64,000 nucleotides of DNA, taken from Providencia alcalifaciens (lineage in GTDB: Bacteria > Pseudomonadota > Gammaproteobacteria > Enterobacterales > Enterobacteriaceae). The stretch spans positions 3,410,001-3,474,000 of the forward strand of contig NZ_OU659204.1 of the NCBI RefSeq assembly GCF_915403165.1. Reading direction: 5' to 3'. Shown one piece after another: positions 28,285 to 38,068 of the stretch; the first letter of the stretch is position 1; the number at the start of each line of letters is the position of its first letter. The notes under the pieces are model-generated. The model saw nothing but the letters and a program-made list of their open reading frames with translations, was not told the origin of the DNA and did not search any database. Position numbers and translations under genes: made by a program.

Positions 28285-28986
28285 TTAACGCTTGGGTAGG
28301 GATTGCAGACGATATTCCTGAGGGGTTTTACCATAAAACTTACGAAATGCATGGCTAAAAGCAGAGTGAGAATCATACCCCACCAAGGTGGCAATATGCT
28401 CAATGGTTTGGTGAGTTAATAATAGACTTCCTGCTGCCTCCATCCGTTTTTGCAATAAAAATTGCATGACGGTGATCCCCATTTCGGCTTTCACCTTACG
28501 TTGTAATGTACTGACTGACATATAAAACGCACAAGCGATGTCTTCGCAGCTTATCGGTAAATGCAGACGTAACTCCACCCAATGAACCAGCTCATCAACC
28601 CAACGATTTTCCTGTTTTAACTGTGCTAATAATAGGCGAGCAACGGCAAAGTTTTGTTCCGGCGCTTGAGGAAAACATTGTAGCCAATTTAATAACCCCA
28701 ACGCCGCTGGCGTCAGCGTGAAATGCGTCATTTTTTCATTTAATGACCATTGCGCCGTTGCAGGCATTTCCAATACATAATTTTGATTGCCATCTTGTCC
28801 ACTGAAAGCATGGCTAACACTCGGCGGGATCACAACGCCCTGACCTGCATTTAGCAACCAGTGTTGACGATGCATATTGATTTCCATCGCCCCTGATAAC
28901 GCAAATACCACCTGCCATTGCCCATCATGTTGATGAGAAATAACCTCTTGGGAATATTGGCGATAATGCAATTCAGGTAATAACAA
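28285..28986 (-). CDS. AraC-family transcriptional regulator
   Basis: 233 residues. An N-terminal cupin-like sensor domain (about 1-100; the HDGQWQVVFALSG block and a PPSVSH metal-type motif) is followed by an AraC double helix-turn-helix (about 130-230) with the family signature GYDSHSAFSHAFRKFYGKTPQEYR. The start is a TTG, supported by GGAG 6 nt upstream. That GGAG is paired in a perfect hairpin (see 28993-29019). The target genes are unknown; neighbours are a DUF1992 gene and ygjH. Confidence 0.88.
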   Translation of the reverse strand: MLLPELHYRQYSQEVISHQHDGQWQVVFALSGAMEINMHRQHWLLNAGQGVVIPPSVSHAFSGQDGNQNYVLEMPATAQWSLNEKMTHFTLTPAALGLLNWLQCFPQAPEQNFAVARLLLAQLKQENRWVDELVHWVELRLHLPISCEDIACAFYMSVSTLQRKVKAEMGITVMQFLLQKRMEAAGSLLLTHQTIEHIATLVGYDSHSAFSHAFRKFYGKTPQEYRLQSLPKR

Positions 28987-28992
28987 GGCAAG

Positions 28993-29019
28993 CTCCTACT
29001 GGGTGGCATACAGTAGGAG
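28993..29019 (-). promoter_or_regulatory. hairpin masking the ribosome-binding site of the AraC-family gene
   Basis: On the minus strand, CTCCTACTG, a 9-nt loop, then CAGTAGGAG: a perfect 9-bp stem whose 3' arm contains the GGAG ribosome site of the regulator, ending 6 nt before its TTG start. It could limit translation, or be a DNA dyad operator for autoregulation. Confidence 0.65.
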
Positions 29020-29055
29020 TATACGGTTTTAATCAAAAAAATGCAGTCTCACCGA

Positions 29056-29391
29056 TTATGCTAAGCGGGAACCATTCGGCATAGGTAGATTAAATTCAGC
29101 CAATACAATCGCCCCCGTTTCATCAGGAGCGCCTGTAATTAACACTTCAGATTTTATGCCAGCAATACGTTTAACTTCAAAATTACACACACATAAAACC
29201 TGTTTGCCAATTAAACTTTCAGGGGTGTAATGCACGGTAATTTGTGCGCTTGAACGCTTGATTCCTAATTCCCCTAAATCCACTTCCATCACATAAGCGG
29301 GCTTTTTTGCTTTACTGTTCACTTCTGCACGAATGATCGTACCAACACGCATTTCCACTGTCAAAAAGTCATCCCACTCAATAAGTTGCAT
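29056..29391 (-). CDS. ygjH: tRNA-binding domain protein YgjH (CsaA-like)
   Basis: 111 residues, the normal size of YgjH/CsaA. An OB-fold tRNA-binding domain spans the protein: FLTVEMRVGTI at the start, then IKRSSAQIT, GKQVLCVCNF and RIAGIKSEVLITGA. Members form dimers and bind tRNA; CsaA of Bacillus also has chaperone-like activity. It is likely transcribed with, but about 70 bp before, the AraC-type gene. Confidence 0.92.
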   Translation of the reverse strand: MQLIEWDDFLTVEMRVGTIIRAEVNSKAKKPAYVMEVDLGELGIKRSSAQITVHYTPESLIGKQVLCVCNFEVKRIAGIKSEVLITGAPDETGAIVLAEFNLPMPNGSRLA

Positions 29392-29553
29392 ATCTTTATT
29401 CCTAAATTAAACGATGGTAATGACTTAAATTAGCATAGGATAGATAGAGGCTCTTAGCGTCAAACATTCATTTTATGTTGTGAAACAGTCATTGATTATC
29501 ACCTGATAATGACAGGCAATAATCAATGGGGACAAGAAAGGTAAAACATGAAA

Positions 29554-29880
29554 TTACATATTTGAGAAAGTATTCATAATAATGCCGCCAGAGATAATTA
29601 ATCCCATTGCGAAAACTGCGGGCACATCCGGTTTTTGTTTATATAAAATCATCGAAACTAACGTCACACCAACAATACCAAACCCACACCATAAAGAATA
29701 CGCAACCCCAACAGGAATATAGCCCATCGCACGGGTTAACGCGAAATAACATAAACAATAGGCAATAATCACGAGTATTGATGGACCTAATTTACTAAAG
29801 CTATTGGTTTTTTTGATCATCGATGTACCCGTGATTTCTGAACCAATTGATAATGCTAACCATAAAAATCCAGTAAACAT
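29554..29880 (-). CDS. SMR-family (EmrE-like) transporter subunit
   Basis: 108 residues, four membrane helices, small multidrug resistance fold. The essential membrane Glu is in IGSEITGTS (about residue 15), matching EmrE Glu14, and the dimer-interface motif PVGVAYSLWCGFG is present. It follows a second SMR gene by 18 bp, so the two probably form a heterodimer of the MdtI/MdtJ or EbrAB kind. It is the last gene of the choline microcompartment operon. SMR proteins favour quaternary ammonium cations, so transport of choline, trimethylamine or a related amine is a reasonable inference. Confidence 0.85.
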   Translation of the reverse strand: MFTGFLWLALSIGSEITGTSMIKKTNSFSKLGPSILVIIAYCLCYFALTRAMGYIPVGVAYSLWCGFGIVGVTLVSMILYKQKPDVPAVFAMGLIISGGIIMNTFSNM

Positions 29881-29898
29881 AATATTTCTCTCTTCTTA

Positions 29899-30312
29899 TT
29901 AATGAGCAACTTTGTTGGTTGAAGATAGTGACGCATCCGAATTTTCAGCCGGTTCCGCCTCATCTGAGCCCATTTTAGAAAACAGATTCATGATCACGAT
30001 ACCTGAAGCAATCACGCCCATGCCAATCATTGCTGCCATATCTGGGTGCTGTCCATAAAAGATCATTCCTAATGTAGAGACCATCAAAATACCGGTACCT
30101 GACCAAGTTGCATAAGCTAATCCAACAGGAATATATTTTACTGCGCGAGAAAGAGAGTAATAACAAATAACATAAAGAATAACTATCAGACCTAATAATA
30201 ATGATTTAATTGTTCCTTCACTATTATCGAACATTTTCAATGTGGATGTTGCTGAGGTTTCAGAAATAATAACCGCTAGCATCCAAAGCCATGATTTTGC
30301 TTTAGAGGACAT
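29899..30312 (-). CDS. SMR-family transporter subunit with hydrophilic C-terminal tail
   Basis: 137 residues. Four membrane helices with the conserved Glu in ISETSATS and the motif IPVGLAYATWSGTG. Residues about 108-137 form an extra acidic/Ser-rich tail (SDEAEPAENSDASL) absent from typical ~110-residue SMR proteins. It is paired with the next SMR gene (18-bp gap) and lies 52 bp after the flavoprotein-like gene, inside the microcompartment operon. See the partner entry for the substrate inference. Confidence 0.84.
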   Translation of the reverse strand: MSSKAKSWLWMLAVIISETSATSTLKMFDNSEGTIKSLLLGLIVILYVICYYSLSRAVKYIPVGLAYATWSGTGILMVSTLGMIFYGQHPDMAAMIGMGVIASGIVIMNLFSKMGSDEAEPAENSDASLSSTNKVAH

Positions 30313-30364
30313 AGATAATACTCCTACATAGATAGATGTTTAAAATATTAAATTGAAATAAAAT

Positions 30365-31048
30365 TTATTTTTTCAGAGACTTTAAATAATCCATTGCCGA
30401 ATCTGTTAATTTATTTTTATTTAGGGAATATTCCTTTGGGTCATTCATTACTTCTCTCAAAGTAATATAGCGATTCTGGTTTATTTTATTTTCACTCGAT
30501 ATCTCATCATTTCTAATGAGCATTTTATTTTCAATATTATTAAATGTATCGAATTGAATACCTAATGAGATAGCCTTATTCATATTTTCTTTAATAAGGC
30601 GGTTATAATGTTCATTTTTATTCAAACCTAATATCTGGTTCAAGTCACTGTCAGGGCAGCAATGATATTTCAATGCCATAATAGGAATATTTCGCGAGAG
30701 TGTTTGGATGATAATTTCGCTTTCTTCGCTAATTGCCAACCCATTCACGACTTCATTAAGTACCTTAGTTCCCATAAAAGGAAGAAAAACCCCGTGAAAC
30801 TTCGTTAGATTTTCCATATTAAAGGTATGAATATCAAAACATTGCCCAATTTCTTTCCATTGATTTATCGTCGATTGCGTTAGCATCTCCTTGGTGGCAT
30901 AGAAAGAAAAAGACATTGAAGATAACTGCAATACACGCTGATAAACCGCCTGTTGATAGTCTTGACTTGGGGACAATAACACCAATACTTGCCGTTTTAG
31001 CTGTTGCAGGACCTGTGACACTATCTGCTCAATCATTTTTTCGTTCAT
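30365..31048 (-). CDS. microcompartment-associated flavoprotein-like protein
   Basis: 227 residues. The first ~18 residues (EKMIEQIVSQVLQQLKR) form an amphipathic helix like known microcompartment encapsulation peptides. The body (about 19-170) has an alternating beta-alpha layout with a strand-loop LVLLSPSQ and PIMALKYHCC, resembling the flavoprotein/dihydroprymidine-type fold found in other glycyl-radical microcompartment loci. I cannot confirm an FMN site. It is richer in Asn, Lys and Ile than its neighbours, with an AT-rich second half. It lies 22 bp after pduL. Possible role: redox support of the lyase system or a structural cargo. Confidence 0.6.
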   Translation of the reverse strand: MNEKMIEQIVSQVLQQLKRQVLVLLSPSQDYQQAVYQRVLQLSSMSFSFYATKEMLTQSTINQWKEIGQCFDIHTFNMENLTKFHGVFLPFMGTKVLNEVVNGLAISEESEIIIQTLSRNIPIMALKYHCCPDSDLNQILGLNKNEHYNRLIKENMNKAISLGIQFDTFNNIENKMLIRNDEISSENKINQNRYITLREVMNDPKEYSLNKNKLTDSAMDYLKSLKK

Positions 31049-31070
31049 ATTGCCACCGCTCGTTTAGTCC

Positions 31071-31715
31071 TTAGCTGACAACAAACACGCTGTCACTGTT
31101 GCGTAACCCTGCCGCATTCGCTTCATCTGTATCAATATGAAATTCCAGAGAAAACCTTGCATCCACTCGAACAACGACTTCATCAAATACGAGACTACGT
31201 TCGCCTTCAGTACGAACACATACTCGCTGTCCATTGGAGACATTTAGCGACCTAGCATCCATTAAATTCATGTGAATATGGCGCTGTGCACAAATCACCT
31301 GTTCCAACAAATTAACGTGACCAGCTGGCCCAATTAATAAAGCGCTGCCAGATGTATTTAAATCTCCCGATTCACGAACTGGCGCTTTTATTCCCAATGC
31401 GAAACAATCGGCTTTTGAGACTTCAAGCTGACTTTTAGGGCGAGTGGGCCCTAATACTCGCACCTTGCTAATGGAACCTTTAGGCCCCACCACCATCACA
31501 CACTCTTTAGCCGCAAATTGTCCCGGCTGTTTTAATTCTTTGAACGGTGTGAGTTGATAACCTTTGCCAAATAAAGCCTCGACATCTTCGTCTGAAAGGT
31601 GAACGTGACGATTAGAAACGCCAACAGGTATTGCAATGGGACTCTCCATCATAGGAACAGCATTTGGCACAGACAAACGCGATAGAATTTTCCCCATCAA
31701 TTGTTGGTTTATCAT
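31071..31715 (-). CDS. pduL: PduL-type phosphate acyltransferase
   Basis: 214 residues. The N-terminal amphipathic helix (QQLMGKILSRLSV) fits an encapsulation peptide. Two PduL domains follow with the conserved metal-binding His: VSNRHVHLSDEDV and, in the second half, AQRHIHM plus EFHIDTDEANAAG. It converts acetyl-CoA and phosphate to acetyl-phosphate, recycling CoA inside the shell and allowing ATP formation via acetate kinase. It overlaps the upstream BMC gene by 4 bp. Confidence 0.92.
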   Translation of the reverse strand: MINQQLMGKILSRLSVPNAVPMMESPIAIPVGVSNRHVHLSDEDVEALFGKGYQLTPFKELKQPGQFAAKECVMVVGPKGSISKVRVLGPTRPKSQLEVSKADCFALGIKAPVRESGDLNTSGSALLIGPAGHVNLLEQVICAQRHIHMNLMDARSLNVSNGQRVCVRTEGERSLVFDEVVVRVDARFSLEFHIDTDEANAAGLRNSDSVFVVS

Positions 31716-32104
31716 GATTTTTTACCTTTGCGCTGCTCCACTTTTTCCTCAGTCATCACACTTTCCGCCTGAGTAACAATCGGAGTAACAATTTCTGTTT
31801 TTTCGACGCGTTGCGCGGGCTCACTCGATTCATGGGTTACTGGTAATAATTTAGCAATAACACTCTCATCAGGGCGAGCAATCACTAATGTGCCTTTTAA
31901 TAAGTCTTGATGACTAATAACCGATGCACCATGGTCAACGGCTGTTCTTACTGCACTAATTTCCCCTTGAAAATAAACAGAAACCAGCCCAGAACCAATT
32001 TTTCGATAACCCGCAATCTCTACACTTGCCGCCTTACATGCTGCATCTGCCGCCTGTATTGCAGATGTCAGTCCATACGTTTCAATCACACCTAAACTTT
32101 TCAT
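31712..32104 (-). CDS. BMC-domain shell protein with charged C-terminal extension
   Basis: 130 residues. Residues 1-90 are a single BMC domain (GVIETYGLTSAIQAADAACKAASVEIAGY). It is diverged from the three tandem shell paralogues upstream, with FQGEISAVRTAVDHG in place of the usual [12 protein letters not shown]. Residues about 95-130 are a Glu/Lys/Val-rich tail ending KKS, probably flexible. Such extended BMC-H proteins are minor shell components or bind cargo. It lies 13 bp after cutD and overlaps pduL by 4 bp. Confidence 0.88.
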   Translation of the reverse strand: MKSLGVIETYGLTSAIQAADAACKAASVEIAGYRKIGSGLVSVYFQGEISAVRTAVDHGASVISHQDLLKGTLVIARPDESVIAKLLPVTHESSEPAQRVEKTEIVTPIVTQAESVMTEEKVEQRKGKKS

Positions 32105-32117
32105 CTTTCTCTCCTAC

Positions 32118-33071
32118 TTAGTGACGAACCAATCGAATATCGAAATCGAATTTTTTAAAGAAAGCCTCTAATTGGTCTAACTCTTCGGTACTGTAGGTAG
32201 GGTCTTTCTTGATGGGATAAATCATGTCGAGCTTGTCGTATTTTCCACGACCAAGCTGGTGATAAGGCAAAATATCAATGCGATTTAAATTACCGCGTTT
32301 CGACAATTCCATGGCATATTCAATCGCCCCAGTAATGGCATCAAAAGAATCGTTACATCCACGAACCAACGGCATACGCATCACCACATTGGCCCCCAAT
32401 TCCATTAACCGTTCGAAATTACGGCGCACATTTTCATTACCAATACCGAATAAATTTTTATGTTGTACCGTGTCGATATGCTTCAAATCAAACAAGAATA
32501 AGTCGACAACTTCAGCTAATTTTTCATAATTTTCGACGGATGTGGTGCCTTGAGTTTCCACCGCTGTGTTGATCATCATTTTTTTGCATTCACGTAAAAG
32601 CTCAACGGCAAAATCTGTCTGTAAACTCATTTCACCGCCACCAATCGTGACCCCACCGCCAGATGAAATATAAAAATCGTAGTCCTGCATGATGATTTCC
32701 ATCATTTCAGAGACCGAAACATCTTTTCCCATAATGTCTAACGCATCAGAAATGCACACTTCCTCACATTTACGGCAACCAATGCAATCGATGCTACGAT
32801 TAACTCGATGGATTTTTTCTCCCTGTTCGTTGGTTGTCATGTAATGGATCCCCGCAGGGCAGACATCCACACACTTCCCACATCCAACGCATTTATCATG
32901 GGAAAACATCACTTGGAACTGGCTACTTAGCCCTTCAGGGTTAGCGCACCAAGGGCAACGAATATTGCATCCTTTGAGGAAAATCAGCGTACGGATACCA
33001 TCACCGTCATAAATCGAATATTTCTGGATATTAAATATCCGTCCCTTTATTTCTGTCGCTGGGTTCATCAT
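32118..33071 (-). CDS. cutD: choline TMA-lyase activating enzyme (radical SAM)
   Basis: 317 residues. The radical-SAM cluster motif CNIRCPWC follows GDGIRTLIFLKG near residue 30. A ferredoxin-like insert with two further 4Fe-4S sites (CVGCGKCVDVC and CIGCRKCEEVC) is typical of glycyl-radical activases. SSGGGVTIGGGE is the SAM-binding Gly-rich motif. It places the glycyl radical on CutC, encoded directly upstream with an 80-bp gap. Oxygen sensitivity and strictly anaerobic function are expected. Confidence 0.94.
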   Translation of the reverse strand: MMNPATEIKGRIFNIQKYSIYDGDGIRTLIFLKGCNIRCPWCANPEGLSSQFQVMFSHDKCVGCGKCVDVCPAGIHYMTTNEQGEKIHRVNRSIDCIGCRKCEEVCISDALDIMGKDVSVSEMMEIIMQDYDFYISSGGGVTIGGGEMSLQTDFAVELLRECKKMMINTAVETQGTTSVENYEKLAEVVDLFLFDLKHIDTVQHKNLFGIGNENVRRNFERLMELGANVVMRMPLVRGCNDSFDAITGAIEYAMELSKRGNLNRIDILPYHQLGRGKYDKLDMIYPIKKDPTYSTEELDQLEAFFKKFDFDIRLVRH

Positions 33072-33150
33072 TGCATCTCCAAAACAGTCTTAAACTTGTT
33101 GTTTTTATTATGTATTGGCAGGTATAACGCTATACCTGCCAATATTAGGC

Positions 33151-36100
33151 TTAGAATTTTTCAATCACGGTACGGCTGATGATTTCGTCCTGAACCTCTT
33201 TACATAATTCAACGAAGTAAGCACTGTATCCCGCAACACGAACGATTAAGTCGCGATATTTCTCCGGTTCTTGCTGGGCTTTTTTCAGCATTTCGTTATC
33301 AACGTAGCTGAACTGCATTTGACCGTTACCCAAAATGGATGCCGTTCTTAGCAACGTGATTAACCCATTGCGACCTTCCGGTGTATCCAATAAGCCTTTT
33401 AAGAACTTAAAGTTATGCACCATACCGATATTCATCGTTTCCACGTTCATCTTACTGATGGATTTAATGATGGCGGTTGGACCTTGTTTATCTGCCCCTT
33501 GCGTTGGGCTGATCCCATCCGACAGCGGCATCCACGCTAAACGACCATTCGCAGTCGCGGCGGTTAGCTCGCCAATCGGCGTGTTATTCGAAATGGATAA
33601 TGTCCCGTGGCTCAATGTGGAATACAGCATGTCGTACTTGCGGCACTCGCGTTCAGTCCACTCGGTAATATCCAATGCATATTGGTCGACGTAGTTATCA
33701 TCGTTACCGAATTTAGGTGCATTTAGGCAATCACGACGTAATTCTTCATAACCTTCAAAGTTGGCAAGCAGACCATCACGCACTTGCTCTAAGGTATAGC
33801 GGCCCTCTTCATAAACCACTTTGCGAATAGCCGCCATTGAGTCAACGTAAGTTGCTAAACCAGAGAAAATCAGCCCTGGGCCATGGTTAACCATCGCGCC
33901 ACCCGCGGCGACATCTTTCCCTTTCTCCATACAGCCTTCCACCAGCAAAGACATCAATGGTTTTGGCGCGACATCACGGTGAACACGTTGGCTAATGACC
34001 GTACCAATCGCGGATAGACGAACAATATGGGCAATTTGCGCTTTCACAGCATTGTCGAAATCTTCGAAGGTTTTCAGGTTACGCAGATCCCCAGTATCTA
34101 AACCTTGGTGACTATCGAACAGCACCATCCGACCACGGTTCAGAACAAATTCAATGGCGATTGGCCACTGGGTGTAACCTGTTGATGTCCACTGATAAAT
34201 ACGACCTGATTTTTGTGGTTCCACACAGCCCATTAAGCAATAGTCGCGTGCATCTTCAAAATCAAAGCCTTTACGCAGCATCATTTTGATATGGGAATCA
34301 TCAAAGTGGCAGGCAGGGAAGCCCATACCGGCTTTCACCACATCCACGATTTTTTCCATGTATTTTTGCGGAGATTGGTTGTGAATACGGCATGCTAATG
34401 ACGGCTGGTAAACTTTCACAAAACGCACTGCATCCATAATTAAGTACGTTAAATCGTTACATGCATCACCACCAGAGCGTTTTTGACCACCCACAGTTAA
34501 GTTGATAAACGGCTGATATCCTGCGAAATATTTAGCGCCCAACTCACTGGACATCCACATCAATTCCGCACATTTGATGATAAATGCCTGCATCATTTCC
34601 AGTGCTTGGTCTTGGGTTAAACGACCAGATTGAATATCGCTTTCATACATTGGGAAACAGTATTGGTCTAAACGACCTAAGGATAATCCCGTTTGGTTCT
34701 CTTCAATTTCAAACAACGATTCCACAGTCCAAACGCTTTGCAGCGCTTCTTGTAACGTTTTTGGTGGATTCGCCGGCACATTTTCATTCACTTGCGCGAT
34801 GGTCAGTAACTCTTCACGACGTTTTGGGTCAGTCTCTTGAGAAGCTAATTCGCGAGCACGTTCCGCAATGCGATGTGCGTAAGCCACGACACCTTCGCAG
34901 GTTTCAATTGACGCTTTATAGAAATAGATACGGTCGATATCATCGGGATTTTGCATATCTAATTCAGCGAGTTTCGCTTGAGCATCTGCTTTAATTCCGT
35001 TCATCCCTTTGGTGAACAGTAGAACGTCATAACCCGGACAGGTATCCCCGCCACCATTGATTTGGTGATAAGACAAGTCACTGACAAAGGTCTCGCCGCT
35101 GAATTCCCAAACGCCAGCTTCACGATATTGCGCTTCACAGATTTCATCCAGAGAACGACCTTCCCAGAATGGCGCAATTTCTTCACGAATGACTTTTTTA
35201 TCTTCTTCAGAGATCACAAATGGATCTTGCGGGCGGGTGCTCATCGTATCGAGTTCATCCACCACCCAACGCCATGCAATATCAGGTGAAAATGCACCTG
35301 CACGCGCTTTACCACATGGATGACCGACAATCAGCTCTTCAGGCTGAATCAAGATAGGCGCGGTTTCACATGCACGACGGAACGCTTTTGCACGTAATAA
35401 AATCGGCGGTAAACCTGGGTTATTTTTCACTACTTCCGTAAAGGCTAATGCGCGATAGATAGACACGCTTGGACGCGCCTCTAGATAACGGTTACGCAAA
35501 CGCTGTAAGCGAGGCGTTAACCCTTCCATCACGTTGAATTCATTATCTTGTTGAGCCGTTGGTGCCACATAACTGGCTGAAGCTGCAGAACATTGAGGCT
35601 GCGTACTTGCTTGACCACAATATAAACGGACTTTTAACCCTGCATTAATTGCACTGATATTTTCGTGGGCAGAAAGCATCATCGCGGAAAGTTCGTTAAT
35701 GCAGACTTGCGGATCATTAAGGTAGACACCGCCTTTAAGTGCATCAAACATTGGATAACCATCAATGGCACGGGTCGCGCGAACCTCGGAAAGCTCGGCC
35801 AATTTCAGCCATAAACTTTCAACAATTTCGTAAGCTTGTTGTTGAGTTAATCGACCTTGCTCAATATCGCGCTGATAGAATGGATAAACCGCTTTGTCGA
35901 AGCCCATTGGGTTCACGGCATAGCTGCCATTTTCTAAATGCAAAATTAGTTGTAATAGGTAGAATGCTTGGCAAGCTTCTTTGAAGGTTTGAGCAGGTTT
36001 TGCTGGCACTTGGCGTAAAATCGCAGCACTTTCTTGTAATTCAGCACGACGATATGAGTTAGCTTCTGTGGCCGCAAGATTTTCTGCTCGTACTGCTAAA

Positions 36101-36582
36101 GCGTTAGCAAAATGGATGGCAGCATCACAGGCATAAATTGCTGCACGGCAGTTATTTGCTTCATCGATACTATTTCGGCTAACGGCACTGCCAATATTTC
36201 TGACACGATTTTCGAGCTGGTTTTTAATTTCCGCAAAGCCTACATTCAGAACCACTAAATAATCCGGTGCGGCGATTGCGCTATCACCTGCTAAAAATTC
36301 ATAAATACTCTGGCTGTGTACTTCATCTTCTGTATGGAAAATTGCACCACGAGGTGTTGAAGATTGGCTCCCAATAATCAATTCATCTTGTGCAATAAAA
36401 GCTGGGAAATGACGAATAAACTCATAAAAGCGCTGAGCGGGTTTAATCGCTTGAGGTGCCCCTGTTAATTGATTTCTGACGGTTTCAAGAATGTTGGCAC
36501 GTTCGGTAATGATTGAGCAATTGCGAGCACTTAAACGTTCAGCCAGTGTTTTTACACGTGGGGTCAAAGCATATTTGGCCAT
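33151..36582 (-). CDS. cutC: choline trimethylamine-lyase, long (type II) glycyl-radical enzyme
   Basis: 1143 residues from the Met preceded by AGGAGAGG; an upstream in-frame ATG at 36624 lacks a good ribosome site. The catalytic Cys786 and Glu788 are in GCVEP, and the glycyl radical Gly1118 is in VAGYSAYF, 25 residues from the end. It cleaves choline to trimethylamine and acetaldehyde. Residues ~355-1143 form the normal ~790-residue enzyme. Residues 1-330 are an extra, shortened copy of the N-terminal glycyl-radical-enzyme region: [11 protein letters not shown] mirrors [11 protein letters not shown], and [18 protein letters not shown] mirrors [18 protein letters not shown]. The copy lacks the Cys and Gly sites. 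This form is known from Proteus-type choline loci. Confidence 0.94.
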   Translation of the reverse strand: MAKYALTPRVKTLAERLSARNCSIITERANILETVRNQLTGAPQAIKPAQRFYEFIRHFPAFIAQDELIIGSQSSTPRGAIFHTEDEVHSQSIYEFLAGDSAIAAPDYLVVLNVGFAEIKNQLENRVRNIGSAVSRNSIDEANNCRAAIYACDAAIHFANALAVRAENLAATEANSYRRAELQESAAILRQVPAKPAQTFKEACQAFYLLQLILHLENGSYAVNPMGFDKAVYPFYQRDIEQGRLTQQQAYEIVESLWLKLAELSEVRATRAIDGYPMFDALKGGVYLNDPQVCINELSAMMLSAHENISAINAGLKVRLYCGQASTQPQCSAASASYVAPTAQQDNEFNVMEGLTPRLQRLRNRYLEARPSVSIYRALAFTEVVKNNPGLPPILLRAKAFRRACETAPILIQPEELIVGHPCGKARAGAFSPDIAWRWVVDELDTMSTRPQDPFVISEEDKKVIREEIAPFWEGRSLDEICEAQYREAGVWEFSGETFVSDLSYHQINGGGDTCPGYDVLLFTKGMNGIKADAQAKLAELDMQNPDDIDRIYFYKASIETCEGVVAYAHRIAERARELASQETDPKRREELLTIAQVNENVPANPPKTLQEALQSVWTVESLFEIEENQTGLSLGRLDQYCFPMYESDIQSGRLTQDQALEMMQAFIIKCAELMWMSSELGAKYFAGYQPFINLTVGGQKRSGGDACNDLTYLIMDAVRFVKVYQPSLACRIHNQSPQKYMEKIVDVVKAGMGFPACHFDDSHIKMMLRKGFDFEDARDYCLMGCVEPQKSGRIYQWTSTGYTQWPIAIEFVLNRGRMVLFDSHQGLDTGDLRNLKTFEDFDNAVKAQIAHIVRLSAIGTVISQRVHRDVAPKPLMSLLVEGCMEKGKDVAAGGAMVNHGPGLIFSGLATYVDSMAAIRKVVYEEGRYTLEQVRDGLLANFEGYEELRRDCLNAPKFGNDDNYVDQYALDITEWTERECRKYDMLYSTLSHGTLSISNNTPIGELTAATANGRLAWMPLSDGISPTQGADKQGPTAIIKSISKMNVETMNIGMVHNFKFLKGLLDTPEGRNGLITLLRTASILGNGQMQFSYVDNEMLKKAQQEPEKYRDLIVRVAGYSAYFVELCKEVQDEIISRTVIEKF

Positions 36583-36641
36583 GTTAGCCTCTCCTGATGT
36601 TCTTTCTAGTTCGTTATTCATCACATAAAAAGCGTTAACTA

Positions 36642-37772
36642 TTAAAAAGACTGTCTGTACAGTGCTTCTAGCTGCTTTTCATTTACGTCCCGTGGATTAG
36701 TCGGCGTGCAACTATCGCGCAACGCCTGTCCAACCATTTCCCCTAAACGGGCATTAAAATCAGTTTCATTGACGCCTGTAGCGTGAATGCCTTTTGGCAT
36801 ATTCATTTCATCTTTCAATACGTTGATTGCCATAATTAAGCTCTCAACGCCTTCACGTATATTTGAAGCTGGTAAATTAAGTTTTCTGGCTAAATCGGCA
36901 TAACGCTTCGCCGCGTTGGTTTCACAGCACCCTTCCAGCCCCGCGTTAAATGCCACCACTTGAGCCATCAATAGCGCATTCGCGCGACCATGTGGAATGT
37001 GGAACACGCCGCCAAGTGCGTGCGCTAAGCTATGGGTGATGCCAAGGGATGCGTTGGTAAATGCCATTCCTGCAATACACGATGCGTTATGCATTTTTTC
37101 ACGAGCCACTAAGTTACTGCCGTCGCGATAGCAATCAATTAAGTGAGCAAAAACTAACTGAACGGCTTTCTCGGCAAGTGCATCTGAAAAGTCAGAGGCA
37201 CTGCGTGAAACATAAGCTTCTAGGGCATGACATAGCACATCCATTCCGGTATCTGCCGTGATAGCGGCAGGGACTGACTTCACTAAAACAGGGTCTAAAA
37301 TCGCCACATCGGGCAACATAAATTCATCAACCAACACCAACTTCTCAGAGTGAGACTTGATCACCGAAAAAGACGTGACTTCAGAGCCTGTTCCGCTGGT
37401 TGTCGGGATAGCCACAAAATGAGGTTTAGCTCTATGGCTGTCTTGGCGGGTATGCCATAGGGAGTAAATAACCGCTTTTGCCGCATCAATCACCGAACCA
37501 CCACCCAGTGCAATCACTAAATCTGGATATTGGCTATCCATGATTTTCATGCCTTTTACGATGGACGAGATTTCTGGATCGGGCACTACATCGTCATACA
37601 GAGAAAATGAAATTCCCTGCTGAGATAATCGATGAATCACCTCGTCGGCTAACCCAAATTTCACCATTGCTTTATCGGTGACGATAAACGCGTGCTGGGC
37701 GTTAACCTGAGATAAATAATCCAAAGCATTCGCACCGAATTGCACCCTTGGTTTAATCAAAAACTGGTTCAT
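36642..37772 (-). CDS. cutO: iron-containing alcohol dehydrogenase of the choline microcompartment
   Basis: 376 residues, class III (Fe-dependent) alcohol dehydrogenase. The NAD-binding region has [12 protein letters not shown]. Metal ligands lie in [24 protein letters not shown] and [12 protein letters not shown]. It reduces acetaldehyde to ethanol, regenerating NAD+ within the compartment for the aldehyde dehydrogenase. No obvious encapsulation helix is seen at either end. It lies 7 bp after the BMC-P gene. The symbol follows usage for E. coli choline loci and is assigned by context. Confidence 0.88.
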   Translation of the reverse strand: MNQFLIKPRVQFGANALDYLSQVNAQHAFIVTDKAMVKFGLADEVIHRLSQQGISFSLYDDVVPDPEISSIVKGMKIMDSQYPDLVIALGGGSVIDAAKAVIYSLWHTRQDSHRAKPHFVAIPTTSGTGSEVTSFSVIKSHSEKLVLVDEFMLPDVAILDPVLVKSVPAAITADTGMDVLCHALEAYVSRSASDFSDALAEKAVQLVFAHLIDCYRDGSNLVAREKMHNASCIAGMAFTNASLGITHSLAHALGGVFHIPHGRANALLMAQVVAFNAGLEGCCETNAAKRYADLARKLNLPASNIREGVESLIMAINVLKDEMNMPKGIHATGVNETDFNARLGEMVGQALRDSCTPTNPRDVNEKQLEALYRQSF

Positions 37773-37779
37773 GCGTTAT

Positions 37780-38043
37780 TTACTCCCTACCGTCTCGATA
37801 CACTTTTTCAACAATGGCAACCACGGACATCGCTTTGTATTTGTCTTTATTCAATGCGAAGTACTCTTCCGCCAGAACAAGGTCATTAATACCTGCGCCT
37901 ACACTGTCCACCGCAACATACGTTTTGTCCTTCAACGGTTTGAGATCATCGCCAAGCGCCGTGACCATCAGTAAATTACTGCCACTAAGCTCTTGGCATT
38001 TCTGCGTTGCGACAACATGCCCTATTACCTTTGCCAAAATCAT
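37780..38043 (-). CDS. EutN/CcmL-type BMC-P vertex protein
   Basis: 87 residues, the standard length of pentameric BMC-P proteins. It starts MILAKVIGHVVATQKC and contains GSNLLMV, VAVDSVGAGINDLVL and MSVVAIVEKVYRDG, all conserved EutN/CcmL positions. It caps the twelve vertices of the icosahedral shell. It lies 25 bp after the aldehyde dehydrogenase gene. Confidence 0.93.
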   Translation of the reverse strand: MILAKVIGHVVATQKCQELSGSNLLMVTALGDDLKPLKDKTYVAVDSVGAGINDLVLAEEYFALNKDKYKAMSVVAIVEKVYRDGRE

Positions 38044-38068
38044 GATTTACCCGCCTTATCTCAATGAA

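Noticed and set aside
36583..36624. Upstream ATG for CutC
   Set aside because: No ribosome site, whereas AGGAGAGG precedes the Met at 36582; kept only as an alternative.
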